This document shows, in pieces, positions 8,069 to 16,530 of a stretch of 64,000 nt of DNA (positions are counted from its first letter, which is position 1; the number at the start of each line of letters is the position of its first letter). The translations under genes and the position numbers were made by a program. Source of the DNA: Streptomyces sp. NBC_01408 (GTDB taxonomy: Bacteria; Actinomycetota; Actinomycetes; Streptomycetales; Streptomycetaceae). Under the pieces are notes generated by a model. That model had not been told where the DNA came from and searched no databases. It worked only from the letters and a program-made list of their open reading frames with translations. The stretch covers positions 496,001-560,000 of the forward strand of contig NZ_JAPEPJ010000002.1 in the NCBI RefSeq assembly GCF_026340255.1, read 5' to 3'.

Positions 8069-8892
8069 CCGGGGATGCCCGGCAGTGCGGGCGCCGCGGG
8101 ATGGGCCGCGGCCACCGCCCGCTGAGCGGCTGCCGCGAGGTCCCGCCGGTCCGCGTACCGGCCCGGCGGGATCCGCGGCAGCAGCCGGACCTCGGCCCGT
8201 ACCCCGCGGGACCGGGCGATCCGCCACAGCGAGGCGGTCAGCGGATCGTCCCCGACGAAGGCGGGCGCCCCGGCCGGCTGCCCGTCGCAGCCGAGGTAGG
8301 CGAGGCGCACGGGCTGTACGGGGACCCGTGCGTCCAGGGCCGACTGGAAGGCGGCCCTGCGGAAGGTGCCCCGGGCGCGCCCGCACCAGGTGGAGCCCTC
8401 GGGGTAGACGGTGACCCGGTCGCCGGCCAGCAGGGCGCGGGTGACGGCCTCGACGGTGGCGGGCAGGGCGCGGATCCGGTCGCGTTCGATGAAGAGGGTT
8501 CCGGCCCCTCTGGAGAGCCGGCCGAGCACCGGCCAGTCGCGGATGTCGCTCTTGGCCAGCATCCGGCAGGGCAGGACCGCCGCGACGAGGGGGATGTCCA
8601 GCCAGGAGATGTGGTTGGCGACGACCAGGCGGCCGCCGTCCGGGCCGGGGTTTCCCAGCACGGTGATCCGGATGCCGAAGGCCCGTACCAGCGCGGCCGA
8701 CCAGGCCCGCACCAGGACGTGCCGGGGGCCGGCCGGCAGCAGCCGGACCGGCGGGGCGCCCAGGATCCCGAGGAGGATCAGGGCGACGGCGGTGACGAGC
8801 CTCAGTACCGCGTGCGGGACGCTCGCGGTGCGCCCCTCGTGGCCGGCGCAGGCCTCGGGGGTGCAGGGCGAGGTGGGCAGCCAGACGCTCAT
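7999..8892 (-). CDS. olsA: PlsC-type acyltransferase, probable OlsA (lyso-ornithine lipid O-acyltransferase)
   Basis: A 297-residue membrane-associated 1-acylglycerol-3-phosphate acyltransferase family protein. A hydrophobic segment (ALILLGILGAPPVRLL) precedes the catalytic NHISWLD motif (variant of NHXXXXD), and FIERDR and YPEGSTWCGR correspond to the acceptor-binding blocks. Its ATG overlaps the TGA of the upstream OlsB-like gene (ATGA at 8889-8892). That pairing suggests the second, O-acylating step of ornithine-lipid synthesis rather than phosphatidate synthesis. The C-terminal tail is basic and Pro/Ala-rich. Its 3' end overlaps egtD by 70 bp on the opposite strand. OlsA is inferred from context; a general PlsC role remains possible. 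Confidence 0.85.
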   Translation of the reverse strand: MSVWLPTSPCTPEACAGHEGRTASVPHAVLRLVTAVALILLGILGAPPVRLLPAGPRHVLVRAWSAALVRAFGIRITVLGNPGPDGGRLVVANHISWLDIPLVAAVLPCRMLAKSDIRDWPVLGRLSRGAGTLFIERDRIRALPATVEAVTRALLAGDRVTVYPEGSTWCGRARGTFRRAAFQSALDARVPVQPVRLAYLGCDGQPAGAPAFVGDDPLTASLWRIARSRGVRAEVRLLPRIPPGRYADRRDLAAAAQRAVAAAHPAAPALPGIPGQPAKPSATDKDRAKRPAASVHQ

Positions 8893-9761
8893 GCGCCGGG
8901 GGCGAGCGAGAGGAAGTGCTTGAGGTAGCGCGGGTTCGTGCGGCGCAGGGAGAGCAGCACGTACAGGTCGGCGCATCCGAACTCGGCGTCGAGGGCGGGC
9001 TCGCCGCAGACCCAGGCACCCAGGCGCAGGTAGCCGCGCAGCAGCGGGGGCAGTTCCATGCGGGCGGGGAAGGTGATGCCCTCGGGGTTCCAGGGGAGGT
9101 GGGGGGTGACCCGGTACTCCTGGGGGGCGGAGGCGCGGGCCAGGGCGGCCTCGCGGGTCGCGGCGGCCAGGACCCCGCCGTCGGCGAGCGGTATCGAGCA
9201 GCAGCCGGCGAGCCAGTTGTGCCCGGAGCGGTCCATGTAGCGGGCGAGCCCGGCCCAGATCAGGGCGATGACGGCGCCGTTGCGGTGGTCGGGGTGGACG
9301 CAGGAGCGGCCGACCTCGACCAGGTCGGGGCGGATGGGCGCGAGGGCGGAGAGGTCGAATTCGCCCTCGGAGTAGAGGCGCCCGGCGACGGCCGCGCGCT
9401 CCGGGGGCAGGAGCCGGTAGGTGCCGACGACCTGCTCGGTCTCCTCCTCGATGACGAGGAGGTGGTCGCAGTACGCGTCGAAGGCGTCGGAGTCCAGGCC
9501 GGGCTCGGGTCCGTCGAGGCGGGCGCCGAGCTCTCCGGCGAAGACCTGGTGGCGCAGCCGCTGGGCGGCGCGCACCTCGTCCTCGTCGCGGGCCAGCCGT
9601 ACGGCGTAGCGGGGGCCGTCGGCGGCGGCGGCGCCGGCGGCCCGGACCGGGCGCAGCGGGGACTGCGCGGGAACGGCGGAGGGGACGGGGGTGGGGAGGG
9701 CGGTGGGGAGGGGGCTGGTGGCCGGGGGAAGGGCGGACGGGGACAGGGGGGCGATGGTCAT
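8889..9761 (-). CDS. olsB: OlsB-like L-ornithine N-alpha-acyltransferase
   Basis: A 290-residue GNAT-fold protein of the OlsB/hemolysin-like group (PF13444 type). After a low-complexity Pro-rich N-terminus it shows AAQRLRHQVFAGELGAR, LVEVGRSCVHPDHRNGAVI (acetyl/acyl-CoA binding) and a C-terminal half with FGCADLYVLLSL. It would transfer a 3-hydroxyacyl group to ornithine, giving lyso-ornithine lipid. The start is ATG 9761, with AGGAG 6 nt upstream; the longer frame to 9782 has no ribosome binding site. It is coupled to the downstream acyltransferase by an ATGA overlap, matching the known OlsB-OlsA two-step route. Confidence 0.87.
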   Translation of the reverse strand: MTIAPLSPSALPPATSPLPTALPTPVPSAVPAQSPLRPVRAAGAAAADGPRYAVRLARDEDEVRAAQRLRHQVFAGELGARLDGPEPGLDSDAFDAYCDHLLVIEEETEQVVGTYRLLPPERAAVAGRLYSEGEFDLSALAPIRPDLVEVGRSCVHPDHRNGAVIALIWAGLARYMDRSGHNWLAGCCSIPLADGGVLAAATREAALARASAPQEYRVTPHLPWNPEGITFPARMELPPLLRGYLRLGAWVCGEPALDAEFGCADLYVLLSLRRTNPRYLKHFLSLAPGA

Positions 9762-9887
9762 GGCGGCTCCTGATCCGGGCACGGAGGGCCAGGCCGGCAG
9801 GTGTGCGACCTGGCTCCTTTACTTCTTCCGTGACCGGCTGGATTCGACATGACAGCCCAGCGGCTCTTGGATGTGCGGACGCTGAAC

Positions 9888-11144
9888 TCAGCGGTCGGAG
9901 CTGAGCACCCTGCTGATCGCGTCCGAGGCGGTCCTGGCGGCCTGCTTGGGGTCCTGTCCGGTGAGCACGGCCGTCATGAACGGCTTGATGGGGTTCTCGG
10001 CCTCGACCTCGGCCCAGCGGGCGGACTTGGGCGTGGCCCGGCCCTGGGCGGCGCCGGGGGCCATGTTGGTGGCGCCCTCGTTGCCTTCGACGACGTGCGC
10101 GAGGGTGGTCTTGTTCGGTACGTAGCTCATCGTGCGGGCCAGCTCGCTCTGCCACTTCTCGCTGACCAGGGCCGTGATCACGTCCACCGCGGCGGCCCGC
10201 TGCCCGGTCCGCTCCGGGATGATCAGGTCGGAGCCGCCGGTGAACACGGAGCCCGCCTTGTCGGAGCTCTTGCCGGGGATCGGGAAGAAGCCGAGCTTCC
10301 CCTTCAGAGCGGGGTTGGCCGCCTCGATCTCGGCGGCCTGGCCGGGCGGGGCGATGATCTGGGCGACCTGGCCCCGGGCGAAGACCTGGGACTGCGGGGG
10401 CGTCTCCTCGTCGGCGTCCTTGGGGCCGTCGCCGAGGCCTTGCAGCTGCTTGTAGAACTCCATGCCGGCCAGGGCCTTCTCCTCGTCGAGGGTGCCGACC
10501 CACTGGCCGCCGGCCTCGACCGCGAGTTCGCCCCCCTCGTCCCAGATGAAACCGGCGAGGACGTACCAGTTCTGGCCCGCGAGGTAGATGCCCTGCTGGT
10601 CGCCCTTGTCGAGCTTCTGGGTGGCCTGGATCCACTCCTGGCGGTTCTTCGGCGGGGTCTTGACGCCGGCGTGGGCGAAGAGGTCCTTGTTGTAGATCAC
10701 CAGGCGGTTGGCGGCGTACCAGGGGACGCCGTACTGGGCCCCGTCGACGCTTCCCGGGTCGGCCAGGCCCTTGAGCCAGTCCTTGCTGCCCCACTCGCGC
10801 AGGCCCTCGAGGGTGAGTTCGGAGAGGCCGCCGGTCTCGATGTACTGGGCGACCTGGGTGTTGCCGACCTCGATGACGTCGGCGCTCTCCTTGCTCGTGC
10901 CGTCGAGCACGGCGTTGACCCTGTCGCCGATGCCCGTCCACTCCTGGATCCTGACGTCGAGGTCGGTGCCGGGGTGCTCCTTCTCGAAGGACTCGGTGAA
11001 CTTGTCGATGAAGTCGTCCGAGGCACTGCCCTTCATCAGCCAGAGCGTCACCTTCTGCGGCCCTCCGCCGGAGCCGGCCAACTGGCTGCAGCCGGTGAGC
11101 GCGGTCGCGGCCGCGAGGGCGGTGCACAGGGCGAGGAAGCGCAT
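9888..11144 (-). CDS. ABC sugar-transporter substrate-binding lipoprotein
   Basis: A 418-residue extracellular solute-binding protein of the MalE/family-1 type. The signal peptide ends in lipobox LTGC at about residue 16, so the mature protein is lipid-anchored. VTLWLMKGS, NTQVAQYIETGG, YGVPWYAANRLVIYNKDLF and MSYVPNKTTLA are typical of sugar binders, and the order of motifs resembles the DasA group that binds chitobiose. ATG 11144 is preferred because it begins the signal peptide; the longer frame adds 24 residues without signal character. No permease or ATPase gene is adjacent, so it must use membrane components encoded elsewhere. Confidence 0.88.
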   Translation of the reverse strand: MRFLALCTALAAATALTGCSQLAGSGGGPQKVTLWLMKGSASDDFIDKFTESFEKEHPGTDLDVRIQEWTGIGDRVNAVLDGTSKESADVIEVGNTQVAQYIETGGLSELTLEGLREWGSKDWLKGLADPGSVDGAQYGVPWYAANRLVIYNKDLFAHAGVKTPPKNRQEWIQATQKLDKGDQQGIYLAGQNWYVLAGFIWDEGGELAVEAGGQWVGTLDEEKALAGMEFYKQLQGLGDGPKDADEETPPQSQVFARGQVAQIIAPPGQAAEIEAANPALKGKLGFFPIPGKSSDKAGSVFTGGSDLIIPERTGQRAAAVDVITALVSEKWQSELARTMSYVPNKTTLAHVVEGNEGATNMAPGAAQGRATPKSARWAEVEAENPIKPFMTAVLTGQDPKQAARTASDAISRVLSSDR

Positions 11145-11190
11145 CTTCACGAAGGTCACCTTCTGGGGACGGATCTCAGATGGCTTGAAA

Positions 11191-11204
11191 TTGGCATAGA
11201 CCAA
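11191..11204. promoter_or_regulatory. Imperfect palindrome resembling a DasR-type (dre) site
   Basis: On the minus strand it reads TTGGTCTATGCCAA, which keeps the TGGTCTA half of the dre consensus (TGGTCTAGACCA) and deviates at two bases in the other half. It lies between a possible -35 (TTGACC, complement of 11211-11216) and a weak -10 (CAATTT, complement of 11188-11193) for the binding-protein gene, where a repressor would block transcription. DasR identity is inference. Confidence 0.45.
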
Positions 11205-11315
11205 TGGGCGGGTCAAGGGGCTGCGGCTCGGGACTGTTCACGCAAAGTTCGCGGAGCCGGACTTACTGGGGCACCGTAGAACAAGGCAAAAGCCCCCCAG
11301 CGTCGGGAGACCCCT

Positions 11316-11531
11316 ATGTCCAACCACACGTACCGGGTGACCGAAATCGTCGGCACGTCCCACGAGGGCATCGATCAGGCCATCCGCAACGGCATCGCCC
11401 GGGCGGGCCAGACCGTGCGGAACCTGGACTGGTTCGAGGTCGTCCAGGTGCGCGGGCACATGGAGAACGGTGAGATCGCGCACTACCAGGTCGGACTCAA
11501 GGTCGGCTTCCGCCTCGAGGGCGAGGACTGA
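11316..11531 (+). CDS. Dodecin family flavin-binding protein
   Basis: A 71-residue dodecin. Twelve such subunits form a hollow sphere that stores or buffers flavins (or CoA in some members). MSNHTYRVTEIVGTS, the central helix, the NLDWFEVVQVRGH strand with the flavin-stacking Trp, and IAHYQVGLKVGFRLE all match the family along its full length. A GGGAG ribosome binding site at 11299-11303 precedes the ATG. It is divergent from the sugar-binding lipoprotein, sharing a 171-bp intergenic region. Confidence 0.95.
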   Translation: MSNHTYRVTEIVGTSHEGIDQAIRNGIARAGQTVRNLDWFEVVQVRGHMENGEIAHYQVGLKVGFRLEGED

Positions 11532-11626
11532 CCGGCCCGGACGAGCCGCCGGGGGGGCGGTCCGGCGTAGAGGGGTCGGCACGGACGGACCGGCGGGGAC
11601 TGCCCGCCGGGCCTTCCGGACTGCCG

Positions 11627-11696
11627 CGGACGGACCGCGCGGGACGGACCACGCGGGACGGACCGCCCGGGACCGACCGCCCGGGACCGACCGCCG
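11627..11696. repeat. Five 14-bp tandem repeats between dodecin and HAD genes
   Basis: Five adjacent 14-bp units of the form SGGACSGACCRCSS fill 11627-11696, for example GGGACGGACCACGC, GGGACGGACCGCCC and GGGACCGACCGCCC. They lie between two convergent genes and are not needed by any convincing reading frame. The flanks (11575-11626) carry looser copies of GGACGGACC. Confidence 0.75.
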
Positions 11697-11704
11697 CGGA
11701 CGGC

Positions 11705-12199
11705 TCAGGTCCGGCCCTCGCTCTCCTGGGCGGCCTTGAGTTCCGGCGCGTCCTGCGCCCAGTCCGCCCGCACCACGCGGAAGCCGGCCGCCCGGGCCGC
11801 CTGGCAGACCAGCTCGTCGTCGTCGACGAGCACGCGCACCTCCCGGCCCCGGGCGATCCGCCGGAGGACCTCCAGCTTCGTCGTGCGGGCGGGCCGGCGG
11901 TCCTGGTCACCGCGCATCCACAGCCGCCCCTCGGGCAGCCCGTGCCGGCCGAGCCAGTCCTCCGTGTCCGCCCGGCAGCGCTCCGGCCGCCCGGTCAGGT
12001 ACACCACCTCGCAGTCCGCCGCGCTCTCCCCCGCCAGCGCCACGCCGCGCGCGAGCGGCGGATCGGCCTGGGCCGCGCCGAAGAAGCCGCTCCAGTCCCG
12101 GGGGCGGCGCTCCAGGAAGTGCTGGCGGTGCGCGGTGTCGGCCAGGGTGTTGTCGATGTCGAAGACGGCCAGCGGCCGGCGGTTGTTGATCTCACTCAT
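11705..12199 (-). CDS. HAD-family phosphatase (polynucleotide-kinase 3'-phosphatase-like)
   Basis: A 164-residue HAD-superfamily protein. Motif I is FDIDNTLADT (nucleophile and acid/base Asp), motif II VYLTGRPE, a lysine follows in ARTTKLEVL, and motif IV is RVLVDDDE. The short cap and the order of motifs resemble the phosphatase domain of T4-type polynucleotide kinases, although there is no kinase domain. The substrate is a phosphomonoester of unknown identity. TACGCT ends 7 nt before its ATG, with no Shine-Dalgarno, suggesting leaderless initiation. Confidence 0.8.
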   Translation of the reverse strand: MSEINNRRPLAVFDIDNTLADTAHRQHFLERRPRDWSGFFGAAQADPPLARGVALAGESAADCEVVYLTGRPERCRADTEDWLGRHGLPEGRLWMRGDQDRRPARTTKLEVLRRIARGREVRVLVDDDELVCQAARAAGFRVVRADWAQDAPELKAAQESEGRT

Positions 12200-12206
12200 G
12201 CGCCCC

Positions 12207-12212
12207 AGCGTA
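12207..12212 (-). promoter_or_regulatory. -10 element of HAD gene (probable leaderless promoter)
   Basis: The complement reads TACGCT and ends 7 nt before ATG 12199. It fits the Streptomyces TANNNT -10 pattern with transcription starting at the start codon. Confidence 0.6.
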
Positions 12213-12252
12213 GGCCGGGGAATCCTGGCGGGTCCCGGGCGTTGAGAACGGT

Positions 12253-13275
12253 GTGATCCGACAACTCTCCATACTCGACCGGTCCCGCATCCGCGAGGGC
12301 CACCCGGCCCCGCAGGCCCTGCGCGACACCGTGGAACTGGCCCGCGCGGCCGAGGAGCTCGGCTACCACCGCTTCTGGGTCTCGGAGCACCACAGCGTGC
12401 CCGGAGTGGCCGGTTCCGCGCCGACCGTGCTGGCGGCCGCCGTAGCCGGAGCGACCCGGCGGATCCGGGTCGGCACGGGCGGAGTGATGCTGCCCAATCA
12501 CCAGCCGCTGGTCGTCGCGGAGCAGTTCGGGGTCCTGGAATCCCTCTTCCCGGGCCGGATCGACATGGGCCTCGGCCGCTCGGTCGGCTTCACGAACGGC
12601 ATCCGGCGCGCGCTGGGCCGCGAGGTCGAGGACGCCGACCGCTTCGAGGAGCAGCTGACCGAGCTGCTGGGCTGGCTCGACGGCACGCAGCAGGCCCACC
12701 CCGAGGTGCACGCCCGGCCCGCCGAAGGCCTGCGGGTACCGGCCTACGTGCTGGCCACCGGCGAGGGCGCCGCGATCGCCGCCCGGGCCGGGCTGCCGAT
12801 GGTGGTCGGCGACCTGCGGGCCCGGGGCCGGGTCGCGGAGGTGGTCGAGAGGTACCGCACGGAGTTCCGTCCCTCCGCGTGGGGCGCCGAGCCGTACGTC
12901 GTGGTCTCCGGGACCGTGGCGGTCGCCGCCACGGCCGAGGAGGCCCGGCGGATCCTGGTCCCGGAGGCCTGGTCCCTCGCGTACTCCCGCACCCGGGGCA
13001 GCTTCCCGCCGCTGCGCCCCGCCGAGGAGATCGAGACGCTGGCCATGACCCCGAAGGAGCGGGAACTGTACGAACGCGCCCTCTCCGGGCACATCCACGG
13101 CACGCAGGAGCAGGTCGCGGCGGAGCTGTCCGAGGTCGCCGGACTGACCGGGGCGGACGAACTGCTGGTCACCACGTCCACCTACGACCGGACCGCACTG
13201 CTGGACTCCTTCGCGCGGCTGGCCCGGATCGCCGGGCTCCCCCACGCGCCGTCACCCGCCCGGGCTCTAAAATAG
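12253..13275 (+). CDS. LLM-class flavin-dependent oxidoreductase
   Basis: A 340-residue luciferase-like TIM-barrel monooxygenase of the single-component group often labelled MsnO8-like. It shows LSILDRSRIREG at the N-terminus, ELARAAEELGYHRFWVSEHHS, TRRIRVGTGGVMLPNHQPLVVAEQF and FPGRIDMGLGRS. It should use reduced FMN or F420; the substrate is unknown. The start is GTG 12253 and gives the expected N-terminal barrel strand. It lies 53 bp from the divergent HAD gene and ends 5 bp before the UvrA-like ATG. Confidence 0.9.
   Translation: MIRQLSILDRSRIREGHPAPQALRDTVELARAAEELGYHRFWVSEHHSVPGVAGSAPTVLAAAVAGATRRIRVGTGGVMLPNHQPLVVAEQFGVLESLFPGRIDMGLGRSVGFTNGIRRALGREVEDADRFEEQLTELLGWLDGTQQAHPEVHARPAEGLRVPAYVLATGEGAAIAARAGLPMVVGDLRARGRVAEVVERYRTEFRPSAWGAEPYVVVSGTVAVAATAEEARRILVPEAWSLAYSRTRGSFPPLRPAEEIETLAMTPKERELYERALSGHIHGTQEQVAAELSEVAGLTGADELLVTTSTYDRTALLDSFARLARIAGLPHAPSPARALK
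13268..13273 (+). promoter_or_regulatory. -10 element of UvrA-like gene (probable leaderless promoter)
   Basis: TAAAAT, a near-consensus -10, ends 7 nt before ATG 13281. It overlaps the last codons and stop of the LLM gene (CTC TAA AAT AG region), so the two genes need not be co-transcribed. Confidence 0.6.
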
Positions 13276-13280
13276 GGCGA

Positions 13281-15752
13281 ATGCACCAGTCCGCCGATCC
13301 TTCCGCCGCCCGTGCGCCCGACGTCCGTGAGCCTTCCGTCCACGACCCCGGCACACGCGATCCGTACGTCGGTGGCCCTCACGGCCGCGATCCGTACGTC
13401 CGCGTCCGGGGCGCCCGGGAACACAACCTGCGCGGCGTCGACGTGGACATCCCGCGCGACGCGCTGACCGTGTTCACCGGCGTCTCCGGCTCCGGGAAGA
13501 GCTCGCTCGCCTTCGGCACGCTCTACGCCGAGGCCCAGCGCCGCTACTTCGAGTCGGTGGCCCCGTACGCGCGGCGCCTCATCCACCAGGTCGGCGCCCC
13601 GAAGGTGGACTCCGTCACCGGGCTGCCGCCCGCCGTCTCACTGGAGCAGCGCCGCTCCTCCCCCGGCTTGCGCTCCTCGGTCGGTACGGTCACCCTGCTG
13701 TCCAACTCCCTGCGGATGCTGTACTCCCGGGCGGGCACCTACCCCCCGGGCGCCGAACGGCTCGACTCCGACGCCTTCTCCCCCAACACCGCCGCGGGCG
13801 CCTGCCCTTCCTGCCACGGCCTCGGCCGGATCCACCGGACCAGCGAGGAACTCCTCGTTCCCGACCCGGAACTGTCGATCCGTCAAGGTGCCATCGCCGC
13901 CTGGCCGGGCGCCTGGCAGGGCAAGAACCTGCGGGACATCCTGGAGACGCTCGGCCACGACGTGGACCGGCCCTGGCGGGAGCTGTCGGCGAAGGACCGC
14001 GAGTGGATCCTGTTCACCGAGGAGCAGCCGGTGGTCACCGTGCACCCGGTGCGGGAGGCCGACCGCATCCAACGGCCCTACCAGGGCACGTACATGAGCG
14101 CCCACCGCTACGTGATGCGGACCTTCTCCGGCAGCAAGAGCCCCACCCTGCGGGCCCGCGCCGAACGGTTCCTCGCCGATTCGCCGTGCCCGGTGTGCGA
14201 GGGGCGGCGACTGCGGCCCGAGGCGCTGGCCGTGACCTTCGCGGAGCGTACGATCGCCCAGCTGGCGGGGCTGCCGCTGACCGAGCTGGACGGCGTACTC
14301 GCCTCCGCGCAGGTGGACGGCGAGGCGGCGCGGGTGCTCGCCGAGGACCTGCGGTCCCGGATCGGCCCGGTCGTGGAGCTCGGGCTCGGGTATCTGAGCC
14401 TGGACCGTACGGCGCCCACGCTGTCCGCCGGCGAGCTGCAACGGCTCCGGCTGGCGACGCAGCTGCGGTCGGGGCTGTTCGGGGTGGTGTACGTCCTGGA
14501 CGAGCCCTCGGCGGGGCTGCACCCGGCCGACACCGAAGCCCTGCTCGGCGTACTGGACCGGCTCAAGGAGGCCGGGAACACGGTGTTCGTCGTGGAACAC
14601 CACCTCGACGTGGTGCGGCACGCGGACTGGCTCGTGGACGTCGGCCCGCTGGCCGGGGAGCACGGCGGGCAGGTGCTGTACAGCGGGCCTCCGCAGCAGC
14701 TGGCGGGCGTGGAGCGGTCGGCGACGGCGCGCCACCTCTTCCCGGCGGACGGGGCCGCGCGCCGTGCCTCGCCGCGCCCGGTGCGCAAGGCGACGGGCGC
14801 GGTGCAGCTGCACGGCGTGGACCGGCACAACCTGCGGAACGTGGACGCGCAGTTCCCCCTCGGGGTGTTCACGGCGGTGACCGGGGTGTCGGGGTCCGGG
14901 AAGTCCACGCTGGTCGGGCAGGCGCTGGCCCGGGAGGTCGCGGACCGGCTCGCCGAGCCCGGTTTCCCCGTACGGCGGCTGGTGGAGGTGGACCAGAAGC
15001 CCATCGGCCGGACCCCGCGGTCCAACCTGGCCACTTACACCGGGCTGTTCGACGTGGTGCGCAAGCTCTTCACGGCGACGCCGGAGGCCAGGGCGCGCGG
15101 CTGGAAGGCGGGCCGGTTCTCCTTCAACGTGGCGGGCGGCCGGTGCGAGACCTGCCAGGGCGAGGGGTTCGTCTCGGTGGAGCTGCTGTTCCTGCCGAGT
15201 ACGTACGCCCCGTGCCCGGAATGCGCCGGTGCGCGGTACAACGCCGAGACCCTGGAGGTCCGGTACGCGGGGCTGGACATCGCGGAGGTGCTGTCCCTGA
15301 CGGTGGAGTCCGCGGCCGCCTTCTTCGCGGAGGTCCCGGCGGCGGCGCGCAGCCTGCGGGCGCTGGAGGACATCGGGCTGGGGTACCTGCGGCTGGGGCA
15401 GCCCGCGACGGAGCTGTCGGGCGGGGAGGCGCAGCGGATCAAGCTGGCCACGGAACTCCAGCTGCTGCGCCGGGACCACACCCTGTACCTGCTGGACGAG
15501 CCGACGACGGGGCTGCATCCGGCCGATGTGCGGGTGCTGCTCGGGCAGTTGCACGGGCTGGTGGACGCCGGGCATTCGGTGGTGGTCGTGGAGCACGACA
15601 TGTCGGTGGTGGCGGGCGCGGACTGGGTCATCGACCTGGGCCCGGGCGGCGGCACGGAGGGCGGCACGATCGTGGCGGCGGGCACCCCCGCGGAGGTGGC
15701 GGCAGCAACCGGGACCCGCACGGCGGACTACCTGGGGCGGGCCCTGCTCTAG
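13281..15752 (+). CDS. Short UvrA paralogue (excinuclease ABC subunit A-like ATPase)
   Basis: An 823-residue tandem ABC ATPase of the UvrA family. Walker A motifs are [10 protein letters not shown] (about 67-76) and [10 protein letters not shown] (about 534). Signatures are [15 protein letters not shown] and [15 protein letters not shown], with DEPSAGLHP and DEPTTGLHP Walker B blocks. CxxC pairs CPSC, CPVC, CETC and CPEC mark the zinc modules. True UvrA is about 950 residues; this one is short before the first zinc module, as in class II UvrA and drug-resistance relatives that lack the UvrB-binding domain. It therefore probably binds DNA or a DNA adduct, but acts outside core nucleotide excision repair. 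Its TAG stop lies inside the inverted-repeat element that follows. Confidence 0.92.
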   Translation: MHQSADPSAARAPDVREPSVHDPGTRDPYVGGPHGRDPYVRVRGAREHNLRGVDVDIPRDALTVFTGVSGSGKSSLAFGTLYAEAQRRYFESVAPYARRLIHQVGAPKVDSVTGLPPAVSLEQRRSSPGLRSSVGTVTLLSNSLRMLYSRAGTYPPGAERLDSDAFSPNTAAGACPSCHGLGRIHRTSEELLVPDPELSIRQGAIAAWPGAWQGKNLRDILETLGHDVDRPWRELSAKDREWILFTEEQPVVTVHPVREADRIQRPYQGTYMSAHRYVMRTFSGSKSPTLRARAERFLADSPCPVCEGRRLRPEALAVTFAERTIAQLAGLPLTELDGVLASAQVDGEAARVLAEDLRSRIGPVVELGLGYLSLDRTAPTLSAGELQRLRLATQLRSGLFGVVYVLDEPSAGLHPADTEALLGVLDRLKEAGNTVFVVEHHLDVVRHADWLVDVGPLAGEHGGQVLYSGPPQQLAGVERSATARHLFPADGAARRASPRPVRKATGAVQLHGVDRHNLRNVDAQFPLGVFTAVTGVSGSGKSTLVGQALAREVADRLAEPGFPVRRLVEVDQKPIGRTPRSNLATYTGLFDVVRKLFTATPEARARGWKAGRFSFNVAGGRCETCQGEGFVSVELLFLPSTYAPCPECAGARYNAETLEVRYAGLDIAEVLSLTVESAAAFFAEVPAAARSLRALEDIGLGYLRLGQPATELSGGEAQRIKLATELQLLRRDHTLYLLDEPTTGLHPADVRVLLGQLHGLVDAGHSVVVVEHDMSVVAGADWVIDLGPGGGTEGGTIVAAGTPAEVAAATGTRTADYLGRALL

Positions 15753-15790
15753 TGCTGTGACCCGGTGAACCTTTCCAGCCACAGCACTAG
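15749..15790. repeat. TA-bounded inverted-repeat element between two convergent stop codons (terminator-like)
   Basis: CTAGTGCTGTG (15749-15759) pairs perfectly with CACAGCACTAG (15780-15790) across a 20-nt loop. The left CTAG gives the TAG stop of the UvrA-like gene (15750-15752), and the right CTAG gives the TAG stop of the minus-strand phosphatase gene (15787-15789). A related hairpin with the same outer stem occurs at 55195-55233. It could act as a bidirectional terminator; the TA-bounded shape suggests a tiny mobile element. Confidence 0.8.
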
Positions 15791-16437
15791 GCGTCGCCGG
15801 GCAGCAGTTCCTGCGGCAGTTCGCGGAAGCTCCAGCGGCCCTGGCGGCGGGTGAACATCCAGACGAGGTCGTAGCGGTCGGGCCAGGCCGAGGGAACGCC
15901 GAGCACCTCGTGGGCGCCGAGGGCCCGGACCAGGCGGGGGATGCCGCTGTGCTCCCAGCAGATGAGGACGGGCGTAGCGGCGGCCAGCGCGGCACGGGCC
16001 AGGGCCGGTTCGGCGCCGACGGCGAACTCGCCGCGGACGGGGGTGCGCAGCGCCGTGGCCAGGGCCGTCACGGTCTGCCGGCAGCGCTCCGGGGCTCCCG
16101 CCCGGCCGCCGGCCGCGAAGACCGCCGCGGGGCGGGGCAGGACGGAGCCGCGGGACTGCTGGAACAGGCGCGGCAGTTCCTCGGCGCGGCGCCAGCCCCG
16201 GCCGGCGAGGTAGCCCGGGTCCTCGTTGCCCTCCTCGTCCTCGCCGGTGGCACCGGCGTACGGCTTCTCCGCGTGCCGGATCACCATGACCAGGGCGTCC
16301 TTGGGCGCGGCCGGCGCGCCGGGGGCCGGGCGGCGGGGCTTCTCCTCGGCCGCGCACCCGGCTCCCGCCAGGGGGGCGAGGGCGGCGGCCAGCACGGCTC
16401 TGCGGCGCGGTCCGGACCCGGCGGGGGCGTGTGGCAT
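15787..16437 (-). CDS. Histidine-phosphatase family lipoprotein
   Basis: A 216-residue protein. The N-terminus PRRRAVLAAALAPLAGAGCA has a twin-arginine-like region, a hydrophobic core and a Cys lipobox, so export as a lipoprotein is predicted. The mature part has MVIRHAEKP (RHG-like catalytic His), GRGWRRAEELPRLF, the ERCRQTV block and WEHSGIPRLVRAL with the second His. Histidine phosphatases of this exported type act on phosphomonoesters outside the membrane; the substrate is unknown. ATG 16437 is chosen over the 81-bp longer frame because it starts the signal peptide. Its stop codon lies in the flanking inverted repeat. Confidence 0.85.
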   Translation of the reverse strand: MPHAPAGSGPRRRAVLAAALAPLAGAGCAAEEKPRRPAPGAPAAPKDALVMVIRHAEKPYAGATGEDEEGNEDPGYLAGRGWRRAEELPRLFQQSRGSVLPRPAAVFAAGGRAGAPERCRQTVTALATALRTPVRGEFAVGAEPALARAALAAATPVLICWEHSGIPRLVRALGAHEVLGVPSAWPDRYDLVWMFTRRQGRWSFRELPQELLPGDA

Positions 16438-16530
16438 GGGGCCCACTGTCTCCGACGGCCGGGCGCGGCCGGGGCGCGGCGCGGCGTACCGCCCGCCACG
16501 AACGCCCGGTCGGCCCATCCGATGGTCCCA

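Noticed and set aside
8893..11127. Upstream extension of the olsA frame across olsB and the binding-protein gene
   Set aside because: It is the shadow of two well-supported genes in another frame; ATG 8892 matches the OlsB stop overlap.
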